Below, piece by piece: positions 21,884-29,359 of a DNA stretch of 42,769 bases. The notes under the pieces were generated by a model. That model saw only the letters and a program-made list of their open reading frames with translations, was not told the DNA's origin and made no database searches. Positions within the stretch are counted from its first letter, which is position 1. The number at the start of each line of letters is the position of its first letter. A program made the position numbers and the translations under genes. Source of the DNA: Cryobacterium sp. MLB-32 (GTDB lineage: Bacteria; Actinomycetota; Actinomycetes; Actinomycetales; Microbacteriaceae); NCBI RefSeq assembly GCF_000738085.1, contig NZ_JPRS01000021.1, positions 1 through 42,769 of the forward strand, in the 5' to 3' direction.

Positions 21884-22639
21884 ATGACAACGAGGGTGGC
21901 CGTAATCGGCGCAACAGGCAAGATGGGCCGGATGGTCTGCGACCTCATCGAGCAGACCGACGGCTACGAGCTCGTGGCCCGACTGAGTTCGAGCAGCAGC
22001 CTCGACGAGATGATCGGAGCGGATATCGCGGTCGACCTCACGCGCCCCGGCGTCAGCCAGGCCGTGGTCGAATTCGCCCTAGACCACGGCCTCCGGGTTC
22101 TCGTGGGAACCTCGGGCTGGTCGCAGGACCGCATCAGCTCGCTCGCGCATCGACTCGGCGACCGCGACGACGTCGGAGTCGTCATCATCCCTAACTTCTC
22201 TCTCGGCTCCGCATTGGCCACGGCGTTCTCCGCCCTCGCCGCCCGATTCTACGACTCGATTGAAATCGTCGAGGCCCATCAGGCCGGCAAGGTGGATTCG
22301 CCGTCCGGCACAGCCGTGCGCACCGCCGAGCTGATCGGCAAGGCGCGCGCGAGTCGCGGCCCGGTTTCGGCGCCCCACACCGACCAGCGGGCGCGCGGCC
22401 AGCAGGTCTCCAACGTTCCCGTGCACAGCCTGCGCCTCGAGGGGCTCCTCGCCCGCCAGGACGTCTTCCTCGGCGGAACCGGGGAGACGCTGACCATCAG
22501 CCACAACACGCTCTCACAGGACGCCTACGCGCAGGGCATCATGCTGTCCCTCGACGCCACCCGCGAGGCCCGCGGCGTGACCGTGGGGCTCGACCAGATC
22601 GTCGACCTCGGGTTGAGCCTCCCGGGAGCCACCGCATGA
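21884..22639 (+). CDS. dapB: 4-Hydroxy-tetrahydrodipicolinate reductase
   Basis: A 251-residue NAD(P)H-dependent reductase of the diaminopimelate and lysine pathway. The nucleotide-binding loop is VAVIGATGKMGR near the N-terminus. The catalytic and substrate segment reads EIVEAHQAGKVDSPSGTAVR, with His132, Lys136 and the PSGTA block. Most relatives have two histidines (HH) here, while this protein has His132-Gln133. The first histidine and the lysine, considered the catalytic pair, are kept, so activity is expected. The stop overlaps the start of the following small gene as ATGA. Confidence 0.94.
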   Translation: MTTRVAVIGATGKMGRMVCDLIEQTDGYELVARLSSSSSLDEMIGADIAVDLTRPGVSQAVVEFALDHGLRVLVGTSGWSQDRISSLAHRLGDRDDVGVVIIPNFSLGSALATAFSALAARFYDSIEIVEAHQAGKVDSPSGTAVRTAELIGKARASRGPVSAPHTDQRARGQQVSNVPVHSLRLEGLLARQDVFLGGTGETLTISHNTLSQDAYAQGIMLSLDATREARGVTVGLDQIVDLGLSLPGATA

Positions 22640-23079
22640 AGGGCCGCATCGCCGTCGGCTTCATGTCGCTGCTGCTCGTGCTCTACCTCGTTCTCATGGG
22701 CTGGCGGGCGGTGCTGTTCATCCAGAGTGGGGAACCGGTCGGCATCATCATCGGTCTGGCCCTTCTCGTACTGCCGATCATCGGCTTCTGGGCGCTGCTG
22801 CGGGAGATCCTGTTCGGCATCCGGTCGGAGCGCCTTGTGCACCTTCTGGAGGCCGAAGGCGGACTTCCCGTCGATGACCTGCCGCGCCGTCCGAGCGGAC
22901 GTCCCTACCGGGAGGCAGCGGATGCCGAGTTTCCCCAGTACCAGGCCGAGGCCGAGGCTGAACCGGACAACTGGCGGGCTTGGCTGCGGCTCGGTTTCGC
23001 CTACGACGCCTCCGGCGACCGCAAGCGCGCCCGTCGCTCCATCCGCACGGCCATAGCGCTCGAGCGCGCCCCGCACTAG
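22636..23079 (+). CDS. Small membrane protein with a TPR-like C-terminal motif
   Basis: A 147-residue protein with two N-terminal membrane helices (residues 6-28 VGFMSLLLVLYLVLMGWRAV and 35-60 PVGIIIGLALLVLPIIGFWAL). After a basic linker its C-terminal cytoplasmic part contains one tetratricopeptide-like repeat (NWRAWLRLGFAYDASGDRKR then RRSIRTAIAL). Similar proteins lie directly after dapB in other actinobacteria of this group. Its start overlaps the dapB stop by four bases, so the two are translationally coupled. The function is unknown, and a link to cell-envelope synthesis is only suggested by the coupling. Confidence 0.8.
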   Translation: MKGRIAVGFMSLLLVLYLVLMGWRAVLFIQSGEPVGIIIGLALLVLPIIGFWALLREILFGIRSERLVHLLEAEGGLPVDDLPRRPSGRPYREAADAEFPQYQAEAEAEPDNWRAWLRLGFAYDASGDRKRARRSIRTAIALERAPH

Positions 23080-23100
23080 CCGGAACCACCGGTCGTGAGT

Positions 23101-23446
23101 CGCTGGTCGAGGCGCGAGGAACGAGCGATCGAGGCCTGGTGGGGTGCTGTCGTGTCGGGTGTGAGCGTTGGCTTGCGGGGTCTCGGTCGCTCCTTCGTCG
23201 CGCCTCGACCGGCGGGGTGCTTGCGTTGGTCGAGGTGCGAGGCGCGAGCGATCGAGACCCGGCCCGCCGCGCCGGGCTGCGTCGTTGGTCGAGGCGCGAG
23301 GTACGAGCGATCGAGACCCGGTGACTCGCTCCGTGGGGCTGGCCGGGTGTGCCCGTTGGCGCGCGTGGTCTCGATCGCTCCTTCGTCGCGCCTCGACCGG
23401 CGGGGGTGCTTACGTTGGTCGAGGCGCGAAGGAGGGGCTATCGAAC
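23101..23446. repeat. Cluster of six REP-like elements in both orientations
   Basis: Copies of about 35 bp occur at 23101-23136 (+), 23177-23214 (-), 23224-23260 (+), 23283-23319 (+), 23366-23400 (-) and 23413-23446 (+). The forward form begins cgttggtcgaggcgcga and ends gagcgatcgagaccc, and the inverted form begins gggtctcgatcgctccttcg. Inverted neighbours can pair into long stems. The cluster fills the space between the convergent dapB-operon gene and methyltransferase gene, where no ordinary terminator is seen. Confidence 0.88.
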
Positions 23447-23475
23447 TGGTCGGTGCCTTGACGGTGCGGCGCGCG

Positions 23476-24084
23476 TCATTCTCGGGAGACGAGCAGAATT
23501 CGGAAACCCTTGCTGATGGCCTCCCGCGAGACCGCGTACTCATCGCTCAGCTCGGCCTCGAGCCAGCGCTGGAGGGAATCGGAGCCGAGGTTGCGCTGCA
23601 CGACGAGCCAGGCGTCCGCTTCGGACTCCAGGCGCGGCAGCCAGGTGGTCATCAGATTGTGGAGTTCGTCCTTGCCAACGCGGATGGGCGGGTTCGACCA
23701 GATCGTTCGAAAACGGATGTCCGCGGGCACGTCGGCAGGCTGGACCGCCCGAATGTTCGTCAGCCCGAGTGCGGCCGCGTTCGTACGCACGAGATCGAGC
23801 GCGCGCTCGTTCACGTCGACTGCCCAGATGGTGGCTTCCGGGGACGCGAGGGCGAGGTGCAGGCTGATCGGTCCCCAGCCGCATCCGAGGTCGAGGACGT
23901 CGCCCGTGGCCGGCGGGGCCGGTGCGTACTTGATCAGCACCTCGGTGCCGGTGTCGATGTGGCCGGGGCTGAAAACGTTGTTCGCGGTGGTGACCTCCCG
24001 GGTGACACCGCCGAGCTCGACGGTGATCGTTCGCGTGCGCAGCTCGGTGCCGGGCGCGGGGGAGAAGTAGTGGTCGGATGACAT
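23476..24084 (-). CDS. Class I methyltransferase, RsmC-like
   Basis: A 202-residue S-adenosylmethionine-dependent methyltransferase corresponding to the C-terminal half of RsmC/RlmG enzymes. The SAM site is DVLDLGCGWGPISLHLA and the catalytic motif of N2-guanine or similar base methyltransferases is TIWSNPPIRVGK. The N-terminal segment (HYFSPAPGTELRTRTITVEL and FSPGHIDTGTEVL) is typical of the short actinobacterial and Bacillus YbxB-type form. An rRNA guanine is the likely target, but this is family inference. It is divergent from hflX with 41 bp between the starts, so the two promoters overlap. No clear ribosome site is visible. Confidence 0.88.
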   Translation of the reverse strand: MSSDHYFSPAPGTELRTRTITVELGGVTREVTTANNVFSPGHIDTGTEVLIKYAPAPPATGDVLDLGCGWGPISLHLALASPEATIWAVDVNERALDLVRTNAAALGLTNIRAVQPADVPADIRFRTIWSNPPIRVGKDELHNLMTTWLPRLESEADAWLVVQRNLGSDSLQRWLEAELSDEYAVSREAISKGFRILLVSRE

Positions 24085-24125
24085 AAGTGGAACCTATCCG
24101 AGTTCATTGAACTAGAGTTAAAAGA

Positions 24126-25667
24126 ATGGTTGATCCAATCGTGCCCCATGATGAAGACGATGTCGTAGCCCGCGTGCTCGCGAGCGCCGAAACCCGTGCC
24201 GCCGGCTACTCATTGTTCCGCAGTGGAAGCGCTCAGGCGCTGCAGGCGGAATCGACGTCCGGCGCGCCGGAGTACAACGAACACGACGGCGAACAGACCC
24301 AGCGTGAGGACCGCAATGCCCTGCGCCGCGTCGGCGGGCTCTCCACCGAGCTGCAGGACGTCACCGAGGTCGAGTACCGGCAGTTGCGCCTCGAGAACGT
24401 CGTGCTCGTCGGCGTGTACACCCATGGCACGGTTGACGACGCCGAAAACTCGATGCGGGAGCTCGCCGCCCTCGCGGAGACCGCCGGGGCCACCGTGCTC
24501 GACGGCCTGCTGCAGCGCCGCGCGACGCCGGACCCCAGCACGTACCTCGGCAAGGGAAAAGCCCAGGAAGTGGCCGACATCGTCAAGGCCATGGGCGCCG
24601 ACACCGTGATCGCCGACACCGAGCTCGCGCCCAGCCAACGACGCGCCCTCGAGGACGTGGTCAAGGTCAAGGTCATCGACCGCACCGCCGTCATCCTCGA
24701 CATCTTCAGCCAGCACGCCACGAGCCGTGAGGGCAAAGCGCAGGTTGAACTCGCGCAGCTCGCCTACCTCCTTCCCCGCCTTCGCGGCTGGGGCGACTCG
24801 ATGTCGCGCCAGGCCGGTGGCCAGGTCGGTGGCGCCGGCGCCGGAATGGGTTCCCGTGGCCCCGGTGAGACCAAGATCGAACTCGATCGCCGTCGTATCC
24901 ACACCCGCATGTCTCGCCTGCGCAAGCAGATGATCGAGATGAAGCCGGCGCGGGAGGCAAAGCGGGCCAACCGCAAGCGCAATGCCGTGCCCTCCGTCGC
25001 GATCGTCGGGTACACGAACGCCGGCAAGTCGAGCCTGCTCAACCGCATCACCCGTGCGGGCGTACTCGTGGAAAACTCCCTCTTCGCCACCCTCGACGCC
25101 ACCGTGCGCAAGTCCACGACCGAAGACGGCCGCCTGTACACCCTCACCGACACGGTCGGATTCGTGCGCAACCTGCCCCACCAACTGGTCGAGGCCTTCC
25201 GCTCGACGCTGGAGGAGGTCGCCGACGCCGACGTCATCGTTCACGTCGTCGACGGGTCGCACCCCGACCCCGTGGCGCAGCTCTCGACCGTGCGCGACGT
25301 CATCTCCGAGGTCGGCGCCCGGCACATTCCGGAACTCGTGGTCTTCAACAAGAGCGACCTGATCAGCGAGGACGAACGGCTCGTGCTGCGCGGTCTTGAG
25401 CCCAAGGCCACGTTTGTGTCTGCCCGCAGCGGCGAGGGCATCGAGACCGTTCTTGCGGCCATCTCCGCGCTGCTGCCCACGCCGCAGATCGAACTCGACC
25501 TGCTCATTCCCTACGACCGCGGCGACCTGATTGCCCTCCTGCACGACGACGGCCGGGTTGTCTCGACGGAATATGTGGAAGCCGGCACGCGGGTGCACGC
25601 GTTCGTCACGCCGGAGATTGAGCCACAGTTCACGCCATTCGTGGCTTTGCCGGCGGTCACCGCCTGA
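24126..25667 (+). CDS. hflX: Ribosome-associated GTPase HflX
   Basis: A 513-residue GTPase that binds 50S or stalled 70S ribosomes and helps to split them under stress. The N-terminal HflX domain shows YLGKGKAQEVADIV and LAPSQRRALEDVVKVKVIDR. The linker GSRGPGETKIELDRRRI is diagnostic. The G domain has VGYTNAGKSSLLN (near residues 294-306), DTVGFVRNLPHQLVEAF and VFNKSDL. An extra N-terminal ~75 residues, acidic and poorly conserved, is common in actinobacteria. The ATG at 24126 has only a weak purine tract. In actinobacteria hflX is often near lexA. Here metF, metE and a glycosyltransferase lie between them. Confidence 0.95.
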   Translation: MVDPIVPHDEDDVVARVLASAETRAAGYSLFRSGSAQALQAESTSGAPEYNEHDGEQTQREDRNALRRVGGLSTELQDVTEVEYRQLRLENVVLVGVYTHGTVDDAENSMRELAALAETAGATVLDGLLQRRATPDPSTYLGKGKAQEVADIVKAMGADTVIADTELAPSQRRALEDVVKVKVIDRTAVILDIFSQHATSREGKAQVELAQLAYLLPRLRGWGDSMSRQAGGQVGGAGAGMGSRGPGETKIELDRRRIHTRMSRLRKQMIEMKPAREAKRANRKRNAVPSVAIVGYTNAGKSSLLNRITRAGVLVENSLFATLDATVRKSTTEDGRLYTLTDTVGFVRNLPHQLVEAFRSTLEEVADADVIVHVVDGSHPDPVAQLSTVRDVISEVGARHIPELVVFNKSDLISEDERLVLRGLEPKATFVSARSGEGIETVLAAISALLPTPQIELDLLIPYDRGDLIALLHDDGRVVSTEYVEAGTRVHAFVTPEIEPQFTPFVALPAVTA

Positions 25668-25709
25668 GTTTCTGACCACCCTGCGCAGCCGAGAGCTGCC
25701 GCGTCGACA

Positions 25710-25734
25710 GTCGTCCTCCCGTCGGGAGGGCGAC
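25710..25734 (+). terminator. Terminator after hflX
   Basis: The arms gtcgtcctccc (25710-25720) and gggagggcgac (25724-25734) pair with a single T-G wobble around a three-base loop, followed by ttgtgtcgttt. It lies 42 bp after the hflX stop and separates it from the metF leader. Confidence 0.8.
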
Positions 25735-25953
25735 TTGTGTCGTTTCGGGGGCTCGAGTCGACTTCTGGCGTCACACTCTGGCACGACGACGGATGGTGTT
25801 ATAGGTTCGATCCAATCGTTGCCTTCGGATCTGTCCGCTCGGCATGGAGCGACAGCCGAGCCCGGCACCCGCCCGCGAGTCTCCGCCGGATATCTCCGGC
25901 GGTTCGCGGCCGCCCGGCCGCACTGCACACCGCTTCTGCCGAATGAGGAGACC
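25735..25953 (+). promoter_or_regulatory. Structured promoter/leader region of metF-metE
   Basis: No gene is seen in these 219 bp. A promoter is plausible at ctggca (about 25778-25783) and tataggt (near 25800, 16-bp spacing). Downstream are two clean hairpins: gctcggc (25837-25843) with gccgagc (25855-25861), and ccgccgga (25883-25890) with tccggcgg (25895-25902). The ribosome site gaggag lies just before the ATG. The fold does not match the cobalamin, SAM-I, SAM-IV or SAH riboswitch consensus as far as I can tell by eye. Control by methionine status is likely for this operon, but the mechanism is not shown. Confidence 0.45.
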
Positions 25954-26982
25954 ATGACCGAGACGCGAACGAGCCCCACGAGCGCGACCACCGGCGTGCC
26001 GTTCTCGTTCGAGCTCTATCCGCCGAAGACGGATGCCGCCGCGACCGCGTTGCACACCACCATCGATCACCTGGCCGCCGCCGGACCCGAATTCCTGTCC
26101 GTGACCTACGGGGCCAATGGGTCGAGCCGCACGTCGTCACTCGACCTGCTGCGCTACATCCTCGCGCACACCGACGTGGACCCGATGGCCCATCTCACCT
26201 GTGTGGGGTCCTCACACGCCGAAGCGAGCGTGTTGATCCGGGAATTCCTCGATGTCGGAATCCGCAGCTTCCTCGCCCTGCGCGGAGACCCGCCGCAGGG
26301 GGCCGTGGAGGGCGAGTCTTTCCTCGGCGATCTGCACAGCGCCGCCGAACTGGTGCAGCTCATCCACGGTGTGCAGACCGAGCGCGTGCCGTATCGCGAG
26401 ACCGTGATTCCCGGCCTTCCCGACGCCCGCAGCGTCAAGACCGAACCGGTGAAGGTGCGGATCGCCGTTGCGGCATTCCCGAACGGACACCCGCGGTCGC
26501 GGTCCACGACGCAGGACATCGACACCCTCCTGGCCAAGCAGGCCGCCGGCGCGAACCTCGCGATCACCCAGCTGTTCTTCCACGCGGACGATTTCCTGTG
26601 TTTCAGCCAGCGCGCCCGCCAGGCCGGAGTGGAGTTCCCCATCCTCCCGGGCATCATGCCCGTGACCAGCCCGGGTCGGCTGCGCCGTATCCTCGAGCTC
26701 TCCGGCGAGCCGCTCCCGTCCGAGTTGTCGATCAGCCTCGAGGTTGAACCGACAATCGAAGGCCAGCGTGAGATCGGCATCGAGCACGCCGCGCGGCTCG
26801 CCGCGGACGTGCTCGCCGGCGGCGCTCCCGGCGTGCACCTGTACGCCTTCAACCAGCATGAAACCGTGCTCGAGGTGCTGCGTCGCTGCGGCGCCCTCCC
26901 CACAGCCACCAGCCACCGTTCCCCCGCTTCCATCCACCCCGCCGCGCACTCCGCGGCCCACAACGTCAGGGAATCAGCATGA
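25954..26982 (+). CDS. metF: 5,10-Methylenetetrahydrofolate reductase
   Basis: A 342-residue FAD enzyme that makes 5-methyltetrahydrofolate, the methyl donor for methionine synthesis. The active-site glutamate is Glu20 in FSFELYPPK, and the flavin and folate aspartate lies in FLALRGDPPQG. AITQLFFHADDFLCF and PILPGIMPV are further family blocks. The C-terminus has a His, Ala and Ser-rich tail (about 25 residues) beyond the barrel. The start ATG has gaggag directly upstream. The frame opens earlier, in the leader, but that extension has no homology. The stop overlaps the metE start as ATGA, pairing methyl-donor supply with its consumer. Confidence 0.94.
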   Translation: MTETRTSPTSATTGVPFSFELYPPKTDAAATALHTTIDHLAAAGPEFLSVTYGANGSSRTSSLDLLRYILAHTDVDPMAHLTCVGSSHAEASVLIREFLDVGIRSFLALRGDPPQGAVEGESFLGDLHSAAELVQLIHGVQTERVPYRETVIPGLPDARSVKTEPVKVRIAVAAFPNGHPRSRSTTQDIDTLLAKQAAGANLAITQLFFHADDFLCFSQRARQAGVEFPILPGIMPVTSPGRLRRILELSGEPLPSELSISLEVEPTIEGQREIGIEHAARLAADVLAGGAPGVHLYAFNQHETVLEVLRRCGALPTATSHRSPASIHPAAHSAAHNVRESA

Positions 26983-29312
26983 CCACCACCGCAGAGTTTC
27001 CGTCCGGCACCATCCTGGGTTACCCGCGCATCGGGCGCCGCCGTGAGCTGAAGAAGGCCGTCGAGGCGTTCTGGGCCGGGTCGATCACCGCCGCCGAACT
27101 GGAAACAACCGCTGCCCAGCTCCGCGGCGCCACGCGAGAGCGTCTCGCGCAGCTCGGACTGGGGCGCACGGACTCGGCCATTCCCGAGTCCTTCTCCTTT
27201 TACGATCAGGTGCTCGACACCGCCGTAACCGTGGGCGCCGTTCCCGCTCGTTTCGCTGCCCTGGTGGGCGCCGATGGCCGGATCGACCTCGCGGGTTATT
27301 TCACGCTCGCACGCGGCGAAGGCGACAACCTCCCGCTTGAAATGACCAAGTGGTTCGATTCCAATTACCACTACCTCGTTCCCGAGATCGGCCCGGAGAC
27401 CGTGTTCTCACTCGCCAGTGACCGCATCGTGCGTGAATTCGTGGAGGCGAAGGAGGCGGGATTCATCACGAGGCCCGTCATCGTCGGCCCGCTCACCTTC
27501 CTGCTGTTGAGCAAGGCGAGTGATGAGGCTCCCGCGGGTTTCGAGCCCCTCTCCCGCCTTGACGACCTTCTGCCCGTGTATGCCGCGTTGCTGGACCGCC
27601 TCGCGGCCGTCGGTGCCCTCTGGGTGCAACTGGACGAGCCCGGGCTCGTGAGCGAGAGCAGTGACGTTCCGCGGGAGGACACCCTTCAGGCCCTGGCATG
27701 GGCCTACGCCGCACTGGGCCGGTTGGCACGTCGCCCGGCCATTTTCGTCGCCGCGCCTTACGGCAGCCTCGATGACGCCCTCCCGGTGCTCGCCGCCACG
27801 CCGGTGGAGGCAATCGGGCTCGACCTGGTGCGGGGAACCGTGCCCGAACCAACCCCGGGCCTGGCCGACAAGGTTCTGGTGGCCGGCGTGATCGATGGCC
27901 ACAACATCTGGCGCGGTGACCTGGGCGCGGCACTCGACCGAGCGGTGGCCCTGCGAGAGCTGTCGCCAACCGTGGCCGTCTCCACGTCCACATCGCTGCT
28001 GCACGTTCCGCACGATGTCGCCGACGAATCGTCGCTCGGAGAGCCCCTCAGCAGCTGGCTCGCCTTCGCCGACCAGAAGGTCGGTCAGGTGCACACGCTG
28101 GCCCGGGGCCTCCTGCTGGGCGCCGGGGCCGTCGAGCAGGAGCTGGGCGCAGCGGATGCCGCCCTCGCGACCCGCCAGGCTGCCCCGGGCGTGCGTGACG
28201 GGGCCGTGCGCGGGCGCGCCGCAGCGTTGACAGACGCTGACTTCTCCCGCGGTGAGTACGCCATCCGGCTGAAGGCCCAGGAGGCGGCGTTGGGATTGCC
28301 GCTGCTCCCGACGACGACCATCGGCTCGTTCCCGCAGACCCCGGACATCCGCCGGGCTCGTGCCCGTTTTCTCCAGGGCACCGTGACCGAGCACGAGTAC
28401 CGCACCCTGATGCAAGCGGAGATCGCCCGCGTCGTTGAGCTTCAGGAAGAGATCGGGCTGGACGTCCTCGTGCACGGCGAGCCGGAGCGCAACGACATGG
28501 TGCAGTATTTCGCGGAGAATCTCGATGGTTTCGCCGTCACCGAGAACGGCTGGGTGCAGTCCTACGGCAGCCGCTGCACGCGGCCGTCGATTCTCTGGGG
28601 CGATGTGTCGCGTCCGAAGCCGATCACCGTGGAGTGGTCGAGCTACACCCAGGGGCTGACCGCGAAGCCGGTCAAGGGCATGCTGACCGGACCGGTCACC
28701 ATCCTCGCGTGGTCGTTCGTTCGTGACGATCAGCCCCTGGGCGAGACCGCCCGCCAGGTAGCCCTCGCCCTGCGCGACGAGATCGGGGATCTGGAGGCCG
28801 CGGGAATCGGCATCGTGCAGGTCGATGAGCCCGCCCTGCGCGAGTTGCTTCCGCTGAAGACGAAGGACCACGCCGAGTACCTCGATTGGTCGGTCGGATC
28901 CTTCCGCCTTGCCACGGCCGGCGTCGCCGACACGACGCAGATTCACACTCACCTGTGCTACTCAGAGTTCGGCGTTGTTCTCGAGGCCATCGCGAATCTG
29001 GACGCCGACGTCACGAGTATCGAGGCGGCGCGGTCGCGCATGGACGTCGTGCATGACATCGAGGCTGGCGGATTCGACCATGGAATCGGTCCGGGGGTAT
29101 GGGACATCCATTCCCCGCGGGTGCCGGGCGTCGCGGAAATCACCGAACTCCTGGAGACAGCGGTGGGGGCGATCCCTGCGCGTCAGGTATGGGTGAACCC
29201 GGACTGCGGACTCAAGACGCGCGGGTACGCGGAGACCGTGGAGTCGCTGCAGAACATGCTCGAGGCCACGCGCATCGTGCGCGAACGCATCGGGGCAGCG
29301 GTCAACGCGTAG
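26979..29312 (+). CDS. metE: Cobalamin-independent methionine synthase
   Basis: A 777-residue enzyme that transfers the methyl group of 5-methyltetrahydrofolate (polyglutamate) to homocysteine. It has both barrel domains: the N-terminal one starts ILGYPRIGRRRELKKAVEAFWAG style, and the C-terminal one starts LPTTTIGSFPQT. The zinc ligands are in HLCYSEF (His and Cys near 655-657) and in NPDCGLKTRG (Cys near 741). VQVDEPALRELLPL and IHSPRVPG are further active-site blocks. The length is normal. It is coupled to metF by a four-base overlap. A hairpin just after the stop serves as terminator. Confidence 0.96.
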   Translation: MTTTAEFPSGTILGYPRIGRRRELKKAVEAFWAGSITAAELETTAAQLRGATRERLAQLGLGRTDSAIPESFSFYDQVLDTAVTVGAVPARFAALVGADGRIDLAGYFTLARGEGDNLPLEMTKWFDSNYHYLVPEIGPETVFSLASDRIVREFVEAKEAGFITRPVIVGPLTFLLLSKASDEAPAGFEPLSRLDDLLPVYAALLDRLAAVGALWVQLDEPGLVSESSDVPREDTLQALAWAYAALGRLARRPAIFVAAPYGSLDDALPVLAATPVEAIGLDLVRGTVPEPTPGLADKVLVAGVIDGHNIWRGDLGAALDRAVALRELSPTVAVSTSTSLLHVPHDVADESSLGEPLSSWLAFADQKVGQVHTLARGLLLGAGAVEQELGAADAALATRQAAPGVRDGAVRGRAAALTDADFSRGEYAIRLKAQEAALGLPLLPTTTIGSFPQTPDIRRARARFLQGTVTEHEYRTLMQAEIARVVELQEEIGLDVLVHGEPERNDMVQYFAENLDGFAVTENGWVQSYGSRCTRPSILWGDVSRPKPITVEWSSYTQGLTAKPVKGMLTGPVTILAWSFVRDDQPLGETARQVALALRDEIGDLEAAGIGIVQVDEPALRELLPLKTKDHAEYLDWSVGSFRLATAGVADTTQIHTHLCYSEFGVVLEAIANLDADVTSIEAARSRMDVVHDIEAGGFDHGIGPGVWDIHSPRVPGVAEITELLETAVGAIPARQVWVNPDCGLKTRGYAETVESLQNMLEATRIVRERIGAAVNA

Positions 29313-29325
29313 CCGACGACGACGG

Positions 29326-29359
29326 GGGACCGCCGCTATTTCCAGCGACGGGCGGTCCC
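29326..29359. terminator. Bidirectional hairpin between metE and the glycosyltransferase
   Basis: gggaccgcc (29326-29334) pairs perfectly with ggcggtccc (29351-29359) around a 16-base loop. The stop codon and last codons of the convergent glycosyltransferase gene lie within the hairpin. It begins 13 bp after the metE stop. Confidence 0.65.

Noticed and set aside
23101-23446. CRISPR or insertion-sequence ends
   Set aside because: Copies alternate in orientation, spacing is irregular, and there is no transposase or flanking target duplication.
25735-25953. Cobalamin, SAM-IV or SAH riboswitch before metF
   Set aside because: The conserved boxes of these families (for example gccactg of the B12 box or the gaggagcgctgc block of SAH) are not seen. 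Only generic hairpins remain.
24210-25991. 593-codon open frame opposite hflX
   Set aside because: Antisense shadow; HflX on the forward strand has all GTPase motifs.
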